Part shown: piece after piece, positions 17,302 to 27,008 of the stretch
Position numbering within the stretch: position 1 is the first letter of the stretch
Layout of the letters: every line of letters begins with the position of its first letter
From: Bartonella senegalensis OS02
Lineage (GTDB): Bacteria > Pseudomonadota > Alphaproteobacteria > Rhizobiales > Rhizobiaceae
NCBI RefSeq assembly: GCF_000312545.1
Contig: NZ_HE997540.1
Coordinates: 942,650-989,413, forward strand
Direction: 5' to 3'
Length of the DNA stretch: 46,764 bases
Translations under genes and position numbers: made by a program
The notes under the pieces: model-generated
The model's input: the letters and a program-made list of their open reading frames with translations, nothing else
What the model was told of the DNA's origin: nothing
Database searches by the model: none

Positions 17302-19308
17302 ATGACAAATATCGAACAACAGAAGCAGATGGCGAATGCTATCCGTTTTCTTGCTATTGATGCGATTGAAAAAGCAAATTCTGGTCATCCGGGTTTGCCA
17401 ATGGGGGCAGCCGATATTGCTACCGTCCTTTATACAAAATTTCTTGCTCATGATCCCAAAAATCCTCATTGGCCTAACCGTGATCGTTTTGTATTGTCCG
17501 CTGGCCATGGCTCTATGTTGCTTTATGCGCTCTTGTATCTTTCTGGTTATGAAGATATTTCCCTTGAAGATCTCAAAAATTTCCGACAAATAGGTTTTAA
17601 GGTTGCTGGGCATCCAGAATATGACCATGCTGCCGGAATCGAGACAACCACTGGGCCACTGGGACAAGGATTGGCTAATGCCGTGGGAATGGCACTGGGA
17701 GAGCGCCTGCTTAATGCACGTTTTGGTGATCTCATCAACCATTACACTTACGCGCTGGTTGGCGATGGGTGTCTCATGGAAGGGATTTCACAAGAAGCTC
17801 TTTCCCTTGCTGGACATTTGAAACTCCATAAGCTTATCGTCTTGTGGGACGATAATAACATTTCCATCGATGGAGAAATCTCCCTGGCTGATAGTACAGA
17901 CCAAATAGCCCGTTTTAAGGCTTCTGGTTGGAATACCCTCAAAGTCGATGGACATGATCAAGCAGCAATCGCACAGGCTATTGAGGCAGCACAAAATTCC
18001 GATAAACCAACTTTGATCGCTTGTAAAACAACCATTGGTTTTGGAGCTCCTAATAAAGCTGGAACCAATAAAGTGCATGGAGCGCCTCTTGGCGCATCAG
18101 AAATTGCTGAGACACGTATCGCTTTGGGGTGGGAGGCAGAGCCTTTTGTTATTCCAGCCGATATCCTCGATAATTGGCGCTTGGCTGGTCTCAATGCCGC
18201 TAAAAAACGACAAAAGTGGAAAGAAAAATTTGCCGCTCTACAACTCTCAGAACGCGTGGAGTTTGAAAGATTAATGCGTGGTGATCTCTTGAGCGGATTT
18301 GATGGTGCTATCGATGCTTATAAAAAGAAACTGGTTGAGGAGTGTCCGTGTGTCGCCACCCGTAAAGCTTCGGAAATGGCTCTTGAAGTGATCAATGAAG
18401 TCGTGAGTGAGACGATTGGTGGATCTGCTGACTTGACCGGATCGAATAATACCAAAAGCAGTCAGATGAAAGCGATTTCTGCTGAGAATTTTTCAGGGCG
18501 TTATCTGCATTATGGAATTCGCGAACATGCCATGGGAGCTGTGATGAATGGTCTTGCCCTTTATGGAGGCTTCATTCCTTATGGCGGAACCTTTTTATGT
18601 TTTTCCGACTATATGCGTCCCGCAATGCGTTTGTCTTCTCTTATGGGGGTGCGGGTCATTTATGTTATGACCCATGATTCTATTGGTCTTGGTGAGGATG
18701 GACCGACCCATCAACCGGTGGAGCATTTGGCTTCTTTGCGTGCGCTTCCTAATCATCTTGTTTTCCGTCCTGCTGACGCTATGGAGACTGTCGAGTGTTG
18801 GCAATTGGCTTTGAAAACACGGGGGACGCCCTCTACCTTGGCTTTGAGTAGACAAAATTTACCACTTTTACGCCAGGAATATGAGGAAGAAAATCTTTGT
18901 ATGCTCGGTGCTTATGAATTACTCACAGCAAGTGATGATGCGAAAGTTACCTTGTTTGCTTCCGGTTCAGAATTGCAAATTGCTGTACAAGCACATGCAG
19001 TTTTAGAAGAAAAGGGTGTTCCAACGCGTGTGGTGTCTGTGCCTTGTTTTGAACTCTTTGCACAGCAATCTCTTTCCTATCAGAGCGCTCTCATTGGTGA
19101 TGCACCGATTAAAATTGCCATTGAAGCTGCAATTCGGCAAGGTTGGGAGCGTTTTATCGGTTGTGATGGAGTGTTTATTGGTATGCAAGGATTTGGTGCT
19201 AGTGGCACCATTGATGCGCTTTATAAACATTTCGGCATCACCTGTGAGAATGTGGTTGCTGCTGTTGAAAAAAAGCTTGAAGAAATCAATAAGGAAACTG
19301 TCAAATGA
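17302..19308 (+). CDS. tkt: Transketolase
   Basis: Thiamine-diphosphate enzyme of the non-oxidative pentose phosphate pathway, moving two-carbon ketol units between sugar phosphates. Full length at 668 residues. The N-terminal domain has [32 protein letters not shown] and the ThDP motif [13 protein letters not shown] near 154-166. The pyrimidine domain has [20 protein letters not shown] and [20 protein letters not shown]. The C-terminal domain begins about 535. The stop TGA (19306-19308) overlaps the ATG of a decayed gap 5' end, suggesting that tkt and gap once overlapped by four bases. Confidence 0.97.
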   Translation: MTNIEQQKQMANAIRFLAIDAIEKANSGHPGLPMGAADIATVLYTKFLAHDPKNPHWPNRDRFVLSAGHGSMLLYALLYLSGYEDISLEDLKNFRQIGFKVAGHPEYDHAAGIETTTGPLGQGLANAVGMALGERLLNARFGDLINHYTYALVGDGCLMEGISQEALSLAGHLKLHKLIVLWDDNNISIDGEISLADSTDQIARFKASGWNTLKVDGHDQAAIAQAIEAAQNSDKPTLIACKTTIGFGAPNKAGTNKVHGAPLGASEIAETRIALGWEAEPFVIPADILDNWRLAGLNAAKKRQKWKEKFAALQLSERVEFERLMRGDLLSGFDGAIDAYKKKLVEECPCVATRKASEMALEVINEVVSETIGGSADLTGSNNTKSSQMKAISAENFSGRYLHYGIREHAMGAVMNGLALYGGFIPYGGTFLCFSDYMRPAMRLSSLMGVRVIYVMTHDSIGLGEDGPTHQPVEHLASLRALPNHLVFRPADAMETVECWQLALKTRGTPSTLALSRQNLPLLRQEYEEENLCMLGAYELLTASDDAKVTLFASGSELQIAVQAHAVLEEKGVPTRVVSVPCFELFAQQSLSYQSALIGDAPIKIAIEAAIRQGWERFIGCDGVFIGMQGFGASGTIDALYKHFGITCENVVAAVEKKLEEINKETVK

Positions 19309-19608
19309 GTGTTCATGGTGCCATGAACCGTTTTGATCATTTTGGGGGTGGTCGTTTTTATGCCATTGTGGAAAGTAAACCAATGATTATTGGTGATTCG
19401 GAAAGGATCGAAATAAAGACATCTATGTCGTGCTATAAAAAATCGGCGAGGTCAATGTGAAATGCGTGTCTCTCTTGCAATAAATAGATGTAAACCTCTT
19501 GTAGGCAAGAGTTTGTCTGTTTATCGTTGAATGTGAAAATATTAAGGTTTTAGAAGTGAATGATTTGGGGGTGCTTGGAACTAGTGTACCTCTGTTGTGC
19601 TCTGAAAA
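19305..19608 (+). pseudogene. Two tandem decayed copies of the gap 5' end
   Basis: The spacer between tkt and gap consists almost wholly of two degenerate units resembling the first about 150 bases of gap plus the last bases of tkt. Unit 1 (19305-19435) keeps ATGAGTGTTC, TATGCCATTGTGGAAAGTAA and a matching end. Unit 2 (19436-19608) keeps the upstream GTGAAATGCGTGTC, TTGCAATAAAT, GTGAATGATTTGGG and CTCTGTTGTGCTCTGA. Both contain stops and indels. Confidence 0.75.
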
Positions 19609-19628
19609 ATCGATAAGGAAAATGTCAA

Positions 19629-20636
19629 ATGAGTGTTCGCGTTGCAATTAATGGGTTTGGTCGTATTGGACGCAATATTTTGCGTGCCATTATGGAAAGT
19701 GGAAGACAAGATATTGAAGTTGTGGCCGTTAATGATTTGGGATCGGTGGAAACCAATGCTCATTTGTTGCGCTATGATTCCGTTCATGGGCGTTTCCCAG
19801 GCACTGTTCAGGTTATTGGGGATGCCATTGATATCGGTTCTGGTTTGATCAAGGTGTTCGCACAGCGTGATCCAGCACAATTGCCTTGGAAGGCTTTGGA
19901 TATTGATATTGCTTTGGAGTGTACGGGTCTTTTTACTGCTTGTGATAAAGCAAGTGCTCATTTGGATGCGGGAGCAAAGCGTGTTCTTGTTTCTGCACCC
20001 TCAGAAGGCGCAGATCTCACAGTGGTTTATGGCGTGAATCATCAGTCTTTGAGAAAAGAGCACCGCGTTATTTCAAATGCTTCTTGTACAACCAATTGTT
20101 TGGCCCCTGTTGCACAAGTTTTGCACAATACTGTTGGTATTGAAAAGGGCTTTATGACAACAATCCATTCTTATACCGGTGATCAACCTGTGTTGGATAC
20201 AATGCATCGTGATCTTTATCGTGCACGTGCGGCAGCTCTTTCTATGATCCCTACCTCAACAGGGGCAGCGAAGGCTGTGGGATTGGTGTTGCCAGAATTG
20301 AAAGGGTTGCTTGACGGCGTCTCAATTCGTGTTCCAACGCCGAATGTTTCTGTTATTGATTTAACGTTTACCGCTAAGCGTTCCACAACGGTGGAAGAAA
20401 TTAACACCGCTATTCGCACGGCTGCACAAGGCTCACTCAAGGGAGTTTTGGATTATACTGACGAAAAGCTTGTGAGTTGTGATTTTAACCATAATCCGCA
20501 TTCGGCTATTTTTCATAATGATCAAACTAAGGTTATCGATGGTCAGCTCTGTCGTGTTCTCGTGTGGTATGATAATGAGTGGGGTTTCTCAAACCGTATG
20601 GCTGATACGGCTGTGGCTTTTGCTAAAACACTATAA
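19629..20636 (+). CDS. gap: Glyceraldehyde-3-phosphate dehydrogenase, type I
   Basis: NAD-dependent GAPDH of glycolysis/gluconeogenesis, 335 residues, full length. NAD-binding [10 protein letters not shown] is at 7-16, the catalytic cysteine is in [12 protein letters not shown] near 150-161, and the Pi/substrate loops are in [15 protein letters not shown] and RVPTPNVSV. The C-terminus has [18 protein letters not shown] lies about eight bases before the ATG. A good intrinsic terminator follows the stop, so the tkt-gap transcript may end here and pgk may use its own promoter. Confidence 0.97.
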   Translation: MSVRVAINGFGRIGRNILRAIMESGRQDIEVVAVNDLGSVETNAHLLRYDSVHGRFPGTVQVIGDAIDIGSGLIKVFAQRDPAQLPWKALDIDIALECTGLFTACDKASAHLDAGAKRVLVSAPSEGADLTVVYGVNHQSLRKEHRVISNASCTTNCLAPVAQVLHNTVGIEKGFMTTIHSYTGDQPVLDTMHRDLYRARAAALSMIPTSTGAAKAVGLVLPELKGLLDGVSIRVPTPNVSVIDLTFTAKRSTTVEEINTAIRTAAQGSLKGVLDYTDEKLVSCDFNHNPHSAIFHNDQTKVIDGQLCRVLVWYDNEWGFSNRMADTAVAFAKTL

Positions 20637-20640
20637 AATG

Positions 20641-20665
20641 AGAGGACCTGCTGGTCCTCTTTTTA
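20641..20665 (+). terminator. Intrinsic terminator after gap
   Basis: Perfect 8-bp stem AGAGGACC / GGTCCTCT with a TGCT loop (20641-20660), followed by TTTTTAT, five bases after the gap stop codon. Classic Rho-independent terminator for the gap transcript. Confidence 0.9.
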
Positions 20666-20914
20666 TAAAAAAGTCAAGTTTATGATAAAAAATGAAGATG
20701 CATTCTTTTTGAAAAAAAACAGGTGAGGTTTCTCTTAGCGTGTAAGGAAAATGCTGCTTAAGTTATTGAGAATTTGTCCTTTTTAGGTACAATTTTGGTG
20801 GTTTTTTTCATTGTCTGAAAGGAAAAAGACGAAAAACGCTCATTTTCAATGAGATAAAGTTTTGAAAATACAGATGCACATCTTTTTTGTATAAAAGTAA
20901 AAAAAGACTCAAAG

Positions 20915-21110
20915 GCAGAAAAAGTTTAAATGAATGCGTTTTTGTTTGAGACAACAGAAAGTGAAGAGAAGAGATTGATGGGCTTTCATAGAGTTGATGT
21001 TGTTGATGTCAACTGAGAAACCTGTTGTTGTACGGAAGAGTGACAGAGAATAAAGGAAGCTTTTTCTTTGATGGAAGATGAAGAGAAAATTGCCTAAGAT
21101 AAGAAGTGAA
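20915..21110 (+). pseudogene. Decayed copy of the pgk 5' end
   Basis: About 190 bases that parallel 21106-21300. It contains the leader GCGTTTTTGTTTGAGACAAC and AGAAAGTGAAGAG, a start region ATGGGCTTTCATAGAGTTGA and GATGTTGTTGATGT, then diverges with a stop (TGA) soon after. The leader is nearly identical to that of intact pgk. From the gap terminator to this fragment (20666-20914) nothing was recognised. Confidence 0.8.
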
Positions 21111-21157
21111 CAGGTGCGTTTTTGTTTGAAACAACAGAAAGTGAAGAGGGAGCAGTG

Positions 21158-22351
21158 ATGGGTTTTCGTACACTTGATGATGTTGATGTGGCAGGGAAAC
21201 GTGTTCTTGTGCGGGTGGATTTTAATGTCCCAATGGCGCAAGGAAAAGTTTGCGATGATACGCGTCTTAAACGACATAAAGAAACGCTCATTGAATTGCA
21301 AAGGTGTGGTGCTAAACTTATTCTTCTTTCCCATTGTGGGCGCCCTAAGGGACAAGTGGAGCCAGAATTTTCGTTGCGTCCCGTTGTGCAAGTGTTGGAA
21401 AAAATAATCGGACAAACGGTGAATTTTGCATCAGATTGTATTGGTGAAGCTGCACAGACAGCCGTTCAATCCTTACAAAATGGCGGTGTTTTATTGCTTG
21501 AAAATGTTCGCTTTCATTCAGGGGAAGAAAAAAATGCTGGTTCTTTTGCTGAGGCTCTTGCTCATAATGGAGATCTTTATGTCAATGATGCTTTTTCAGT
21601 CTCTCATCGTGCCCATGCTTCGGTAGAGGGGATAACACATTTTTTGCCTTCTTATGCGGGGCGTTCTTTGCAGTGTGAATTGCAAGCCTTAGAAAAAGGT
21701 CTTGGTAATCCAACCCGTCCGGTGATCGCAATTGTTGGAGGAGCAAAGGTTTCCAGTAAGCTTTTTGTGCTCAATCATTTGGTTGAAAAGGTCGATTATT
21801 TGGTCATTGGTGGGGGCATGGCCAACAGTTTTTTAGCAGCCAAAGGTGTGCGTGTTGGAAAGTCATTGTGTGAACATGCGTTGATGGAAACAGTAAAAAA
21901 AGTTATTGAAAAGGCAAAGGAATGCAAATGTACGCTTCTGCTTCCTGTCGATGCAATCGTTGGATTTCGCTTTGAAAAAGATGCACCGCATCGTCTCTAT
22001 GATATTGGAGATATTCCTGAAGATGGAATGATTTTGGATATTGGTACACGCTCTATCGCGCATATCAATGCCGTGATCGATAAAGCTGCTACACTCGTAT
22101 GGAACGGACCACTTGGTGTTTTTGAGATGTCTCCTTTTGATCAAGGAACGATTGCAGTGGCATGCCATGCAGCAGAATGTAGCTTGACAGGGAAATTGGT
22201 TTCAATCGCAGGAGGCGGAGATACGGTGTTTGCACTTAATCATGCTGGTGTTGCTGATGATTTTACTTATCTCTCAACCGCAGGTGGGGCCTTTTTGGAA
22301 TGGATGGAAGGCAAGGTACTGCCTGGTATTCTCGCTCTTATGCAGGCTTAA
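21158..22351 (+). CDS. pgk: Phosphoglycerate kinase
   Basis: Converts 1,3-bisphosphoglycerate and ADP to 3-phosphoglycerate and ATP. With the start at 21158 it has 397 residues, the usual length. Motifs: RVLVRVDFNVPM near 16-27, LSHCGRPKG near 60-68, LLENVRFHSGEEKN, VNDAFSVSHRAHAS, IVGGAKVSSK near 193-202, VWNGPLGVFE near 321-330 and AGGGDT near 355-360. I choose ATG 21158 because the conserved MGFRTLDDVDV begins there and GAGGGAG is eight bases upstream; an earlier in-frame start at 21122 would translate the leader. It is flanked by degenerate copies of its own 5' and 3' ends. Confidence 0.97.
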   Translation: MGFRTLDDVDVAGKRVLVRVDFNVPMAQGKVCDDTRLKRHKETLIELQRCGAKLILLSHCGRPKGQVEPEFSLRPVVQVLEKIIGQTVNFASDCIGEAAQTAVQSLQNGGVLLLENVRFHSGEEKNAGSFAEALAHNGDLYVNDAFSVSHRAHASVEGITHFLPSYAGRSLQCELQALEKGLGNPTRPVIAIVGGAKVSSKLFVLNHLVEKVDYLVIGGGMANSFLAAKGVRVGKSLCEHALMETVKKVIEKAKECKCTLLLPVDAIVGFRFEKDAPHRLYDIGDIPEDGMILDIGTRSIAHINAVIDKAATLVWNGPLGVFEMSPFDQGTIAVACHAAECSLTGKLVSIAGGGDTVFALNHAGVADDFTYLSTAGGAFLEWMEGKVLPGILALMQA

Positions 22352-22389
22352 TGGATAAGTTTAGAGGATCAGTTTTGTGGTATAGTTTT

Positions 22390-22508
22390 GTAAGATGGTG
22401 TATTGCTGCTGATTTTACTTCTCTTTCAGCTGCTGGAGAAGGCTTTTGGGGAATGGATGGAAGGTAAGATGCTTTCCGCTATTCTCGCTCTCATGCAAGC
22501 TTAAAGGG
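22390..22508 (+). pseudogene. Decayed copy of the pgk 3' end
   Basis: About 115 bases resembling pgk 22243-22355, including GCTGATTTTACTTCTCTTTC, GGGGAATGGATGGAAGGTAA, TATTCTCGCTCTCATGCAAG and CTTAA. One-base indels break the frame. The remaining spacer to fba contains only the fba ribosome site. Confidence 0.85.
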
Positions 22509-22618
22509 ATTCGTGTGAACGAACAGTTTTAAAAAATGTAACATCATGGCTATGGAGTATATGTGCTGGTGTTTTGCACAGTTTTGGAAGTTAAGACAAG
22601 ATTAAAGAGGAATTTTTT

Positions 22619-23650
22619 ATGAATGAACGTCTTGAAGATATAGCACTTACTCTGGTAAGTGCAGGGAAGGGTATTTTGGCAGCAGATGAAAGTACTGCAA
22701 CGATTGGAAAGCGTTTTGAAAGCATTGGAGTGGAATGCACTGAAGAGAATCGCCGCGCCTATCGTGAAATGCTGTTTACTGCAAAAGAAGCTATGGAAAA
22801 CGCTATCTCTGGTGTTATCTTATTCGATGAAACACTGCGTCAAAAAGCATCTACGGGGCAAATGTTGACCGATCTTATTCGTGATGCAGGTGCTGTGCCA
22901 GGGATTAAAGTCGATACTGGTGCTAAACCCTTGGCGGCTTTTCCTCAAGAAACAATTACAGAAGGGTTGGATGGTCTTCGTGAGCGTTTAAAGGATTACT
23001 ATGCTTTGGGAGCCCGTTTTGCTAAATGGCGTGCGGTGATTGCCATTGATGCATATACTCTTCCAACAAGAGCGGCAATCAGCCAAAATGCACAAGCTTT
23101 GGCGCGCTATGCTGCTTTGTGTCAGGAAGCCGGTCTTGTGCCGATTGTTGAGCCGGAAGTGCTAATGGATGGATTATCCCGTCAGCATTCCATTACGCGC
23201 TGCTTTGAGGTCACAAAAGCTGTTTTACACACTGTGTTTCAAGAATTGTTTGAGGCCCGTGTCCTTTTCGAGGGCATGATTTTAAAGCCCAATATGGTGA
23301 TTGATGGAAAAGATGCGCGCAATGCTTCTGTTGAAGAAGTGGCTGAGAGGACAGTTCATGTTCTTAAAAACACTGTTCCTGCTGCTGTTCCTGGAATTGC
23401 TTTTCTTTCCGGAGGACAGACTGATGAAGAAGCAACAGCACATTTGTCGGCTATGAATGCTTTGGGGACATTGCCTTGGAAATTGACCTTTTCTTATGGG
23501 CGAGCGTTGCAGGCAGCTGCTTTGAAAGCATGGGGTGGGAAAGAGGAAAATGTTGCTGTTGCACGGGAGGCTTTTTGTCATCGCGCCCGAATGAACCACC
23601 TTGCTGCTTTGGGACAATGGACAAAAGAGCAAGAAAAATCTTGTGCTTAA
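22619..23650 (+). CDS. fba: Fructose-bisphosphate aldolase, class I
   Basis: Schiff-base aldolase cleaving fructose-1,6-bisphosphate to dihydroxyacetone phosphate and glyceraldehyde-3-phosphate. It has 343 residues. Motifs: GKGILAADESTATIGKRF near 17-34, GVILFDETLRQ near 65-75, PGIKVDTGAKPLA, FAKWRAVIAI near 134-143, IVEPEVLMDG and the Schiff-base lysine region GMILKPNMVIDGKDA near 218-232. AFLSGGQTDEEAT is near 262. The match is to the class I family used by Rhizobiales, not to zinc-dependent class II. AGAGGAA precedes the ATG. It completes the tkt-gap-pgk-fba cluster. A large decayed copy of its middle and 3' part follows. Confidence 0.96.
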   Translation: MNERLEDIALTLVSAGKGILAADESTATIGKRFESIGVECTEENRRAYREMLFTAKEAMENAISGVILFDETLRQKASTGQMLTDLIRDAGAVPGIKVDTGAKPLAAFPQETITEGLDGLRERLKDYYALGARFAKWRAVIAIDAYTLPTRAAISQNAQALARYAALCQEAGLVPIVEPEVLMDGLSRQHSITRCFEVTKAVLHTVFQELFEARVLFEGMILKPNMVIDGKDARNASVEEVAERTVHVLKNTVPAAVPGIAFLSGGQTDEEATAHLSAMNALGTLPWKLTFSYGRALQAAALKAWGGKEENVAVAREAFCHRARMNHLAALGQWTKEQEKSCA

Positions 23651-23753
23651 AGAACATAAAAAGCCCCTTCAATGTGGTTAGAATTTTGCTTTTTAAGTTT
23701 AAAATGTCAGTCTTATGCTTTATCAAAGTACTCAAGGGCGTAATATTTTCTGT

Positions 23754-24240
23754 GTGAGCGTTTAAAGGATTATTATGCTTGTAAGAGCCCCTTTTGCGAA
23801 ATGGCGTGCGGCGATTGCTATTGATGCACATTATTCTCTCAACAAGAGGGGCTATCAGCCAAAATGCACAAGCTCTGGCGCGCTATGCTGCTTGTATGTC
23901 AAGGAAGTTGGTGAAGTGGGTCTTGGACCGATTGTTGAACGGTAAGTGCTGATGGATGGATTATCGTATCAGCATTCCATTAAACGCTGCTTTGAGGTAA
24001 AAAGCCGTTTTACAAACGGTGTTTCAAGAATTGTTTGAATCCGTGTTCTTTTCGAGGGCATGCAGCCCTATAGGGTGCGTTGATGGCAAAGATGTGTCTA
24101 CTTCCTTTGTTGAAGAAGAGACTGAGAGAACAGTTCATGTTCAGAAAAAGATCCATGTTTTTCGATCAACCTGCTGTAAAAAGGCTAAAGGCTCGAAGGG
24201 GAGGGACGTTCAGTATATGGCTTCATTAACTCATATGCGG
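23754..24240 (+). pseudogene. Decayed copy of the middle part of fba
   Basis: About 490 bases resembling fba from 22980 to about 23460. Well-kept blocks include GAGCGTTTAAAGGATTATTA, AAATGGCGTGCGGCGATTGC, CAGCCAAAATGCACAAGCTC, TGCTGATGGATGGATTATCG, GTGTTTCAAGAATTGTTTGA and GAGAACAGTTCATGTTCAGA. Many indels and stops. Similarity fades after the block corresponding to LKNTVPAAVPG. Confidence 0.9.
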
Positions 24241-24529
24241 GGTTAAGGGCAGTTCGTACTCTTTGAGAGTTATCGAATGGTGGAAAAATTTCTCACAGTC
24301 AAGAGAACTTGCAGGGGGGTGTTTACTGCTCGATAAACATGAAAATGGCTTTGCTTTGTAGATTTTTTTCCGGCATTTATTCATCATGATTGATGTTGTA
24401 GAATGCGATTTGAGAGCTTGTAAAGAGATGTCTTTTTGAAAAACCGTATTTAATTTTTTGAAAATGTTTTTCTAAAAATCCGGTGATCATGTGATTTTCT
24501 TTCGATGCGTAGGAATTGCTTTGTCTGTG
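24241..24529. other. Non-coding stretch
   Basis: No gene or relic recognised between the fba relic and dispersed repeat copy 3. Confidence 0.4.
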
Positions 24530-24900
24530 GATATAACACTTTAATTTATAAGGATAATTCATCACTTTTACCTTGAATGAGATCTCCCAATGTCTCAATA
24601 TTTCAAGATTTTCTCATCTCAAATTTTCCTATAGCACATCAATTACAATCACTGGCTTGCATGTTACAAGAGAGGTTGACTGTGGAGAAAAACATACTTT
24701 GAGAAAAGAGTAAAATGCCTCTTATCAAATATCTTAATGCAAGGGTTGCAACATTGCGAGTAGGCCAGAGAGAAAAGATGGTGCTGGCTCGTTCCTTCAT
24801 AAGTGTAAAGATGGTTTTGCTCCGTGGATGCAAGACAGTGATAGAGATGTAAGGAGCAGTGCCTTTTTGCTTGTGGGCGTTTGATGTCCTGAGAATGCCT
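24530..24900 (+). repeat. Dispersed repeat family, copy 3
   Basis: Shares with the other copies AATTTATAAGGATAATTCAT, a CTCAATATTTCAAGATTTTC block, TGGCTTGCATGTTACAAG, GTAAAATGCCTCTTATCAAA, AAGGGTTGCAACATTGCGAG, AAAGATGGTGCTGGCTCG and CATAAGTGTAAAGATGG. It is more degenerate around the GGGGTGGCGTGTGGATAAAA core, which here reads GAGGTTGACTGTGGAGAAAA. Confidence 0.65.
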
Positions 24901-26079
24901 TAAAAAATCTCTCCTCTCGCACTGATTTTGGCTCTTATATTCTTTTGGCACTGGCAATAGGTGGTTTTAACCTTGCTGAGGAGGGGTGTTATAATGGATC
25001 TCAACGGGACAGAGTGTTTGTTAAGACAGAGTAAACAGTTTTGTGCAGCAGGCGAAATACTAAATAGAGCACAAATTCATTACACAATGGTGCAGACAGC
25101 TGTTTTCTTTTCTGCTTTATTCGGCTAGTGAGCACTGACACTTACCTTTGTTCAAGCTGTAAAACCTAAGGTGTAAAAAGGCAAATCTCTCACAACCTTT
25201 GTTACCACTTTTAGAGTCTTGCTTTTGCATTTATAATGGTTCATGATTTGTCTCTTCTATCCGTTCTCAAACTGATTTTCAAATTATAGAGAAAATCTTC
25301 TATTGAAGCTCTTTTTTATGGACATATTCCTTATGAAAGAATTCGCTTTAGAGTCGTATTTTCAATGTTGTATTTTTATAATTCCTTTTGATTGATTAAG
25401 GCGTTATGAGAGTTCAACCTTGATCTGTCAGGCGGTTGTTTTTTTGATTTCATAAGTAAGAATGTTTAAAATAACAAAATAGAACAGTCTCAAGAAAACT
25501 GATTTCAAGGGTAGTAAAGAGGCGCTCTATATTTAATCATTCTGTATTGCTTTATCTGAAGGGTTGGCTTGAATCCCAAAGAGCAAGAATTCTCTAGACG
25601 ATGAAAGAGGTTTTATAGGCTCAAAAGATTTTTGTGAAATGCGTGTAGTGAACGGTAATCCAGATCTATGATCCAGTGTGTGCTATATGGGCACTATAAT
25701 GGAGTTCGATATTGAACGAGAGCTGTGGTGAAGAGAAAATTTACCTCTTTTGCGGATGCATAAAGCAGAACTGTACAGACTTAATTTAAGATCTTACCAT
25801 AAATAGCGCTTACAATGATAATTCTCAAAATGTCTATGGGGGTAGTTTGGAGGAGAGCTATCATCACCAGAAAGAGACTTTTATTTACATTTCATAAGCA
25901 CAAATTTGTAAGTCTTATGTATGTTTGTAAACAGTTTTGCATGATAACCCTTCTGCAAAAGCAAAAAAAAGCTCTGCTGATTGCACAGAGAAGTTTGTGG
26001 ATAAAATTATATTTTATTGTTTGAAAAATTATAGCTTGTAGTGCTTTCATTCTCAATATATTTTTCTAAAGTCGAAATT
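24901..26079. other. Long non-coding stretch
   Basis: Nearly 1.2 kb, AT-rich, with no convincing open frame on either strand, no tRNA and no relic that I can name. A 69-codon plus-strand frame at 25815-26024 lacks any supporting feature. Confidence 0.4.
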
Positions 26080-26350
26080 CCAAGGTCTAAAACAGATTAT
26101 CTGCCTGTACTGCGCAATTTTCTTGCCGGAATTTTTATGATTTTGTTTGCAGACTTTTTGTCCGTTACAAAGCTTTTTTATCTGTCATAATCAGAAAAAA
26201 ATTCCATGCCAAGATGAGCAAAACGATTTTTAAATGTAGAAATATGATGATATTACCCAGCAAATTCGCGATCCGTCTGCTCGCTTCTATTGTTTCAGGC
26301 TCATACTCTTGGATCAATCTCCAGATTAAGCATGTTACCTTCTTTTCTTT
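26080..26350 (-). pseudogene. Decayed copy of rpmE and its downstream flank
   Basis: On the plus strand, 26185-26350 parallels 26585-26745: AATCAGAAAAAAATTCCATG against AACCAGAAAAAAGCTTTTAC, then GCAAAACGATTTTTAAATGT, GGATCAATCTCCAGATTAAG and TTACCTTCTTTTCTTTA. Similarity extends into the flank (GTCTAAAACAGATTATCTGC against GTCTAAAACAAATCAACTGC), so the duplicated unit covered the rpmE coding end plus about 100 bases beyond. The frame is broken. Confidence 0.8.
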
Positions 26351-26400
26351 ATAATTCCTGTTTACCTAAGCGTAATCGCTGTGCATTTTTGTTGTGACAG

Positions 26401-26431
26401 TAAAAAACCCCGCTTTAATTTAAAGCGGGGT
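26401..26431 (-). terminator. Intrinsic terminator downstream of rpmE
   Basis: Perfect 11-bp stem ACCCCGCTTTA / TAAAGCGGGGT around an ATT loop (26407-26431). On the minus strand it is followed directly by a run of T (plus-strand AAAAAA at 26402-26407), so it terminates minus-strand transcripts coming from rpmE, about 170 bases upstream of it. The plus-strand side is followed by a weaker T-rich run, so some bidirectional action is possible. Confidence 0.85.
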
Positions 26432-26601
26432 GTCTCATTTTTTACTCTTTTTACTAAAACTCTCAATTATAAAAGTTTTCAGGTTGCATCATCTTCACAG
26501 TCTAAAACAAATCAACTGCTTTCACGCTGTAACACGCTTATCAAAAATAACGTATCACTCTGTTGGCAAGCACTTTATTTTTCATAACCAGAAAAAAGCT
26601 T

Positions 26602-26823
26602 TTACATGCCCAAATTACCAAAACGATTTTTAAATTTAGAAATACGACCACCATGGTCGACCAATGTTTGAGATCCACCTGTCCAAGCCGGATGGGTTTT
26701 GGGGTCAATATCCAAATTAAGGACGTCACCTTCTTTACCCCAAGTAGAGCGCGTCGTATATTGGGTGCCATCCGTCATAACAACGGTAATCCTGTGATAG
26801 TTGGGATGAATATTGGCTTTCAT
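26602..26823 (-). CDS. rpmE: Ribosomal protein L31
   Basis: Large-subunit ribosomal protein of 73 residues. [22 protein letters not shown] at the N-terminus, then [27 protein letters not shown] and [11 protein letters not shown] are standard L31. Zinc-binding cysteines are absent, so this is the C-minus form common in alphaproteobacteria. It is transcribed divergently from the ABC exporter and followed by a strong terminator and a decayed duplicate of itself. Confidence 0.95.
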   Translation of the reverse strand: MKANIHPNYHRITVVMTDGTQYTTRSTWGKEGDVLNLDIDPKTHPAWTGGSQTLVDHGGRISKFKNRFGNLGM

Positions 26824-27008
26824 GTGGCAAACTTTCTACTTTCATAAAAGGAAATGGAACTTGCTCACTTTTTAAGTGCGCTCGCTTTGTCTTTTTGATA
26901 AATTGATTAAAGTGTCTTCTATATAACTGAGCACGCTTTAAAAAACAAGTGTTCAAATGCATTATCGTATCAAGAGTTATAAACAATCTTATAAGTGAGC
27001 GAAGCCCT

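Noticed and set aside
21122-21157. Upstream start for pgk
   Set aside because: The conserved N-terminus begins at 21158 with a well-placed ribosome site, and the same leader is present in the decayed copy.
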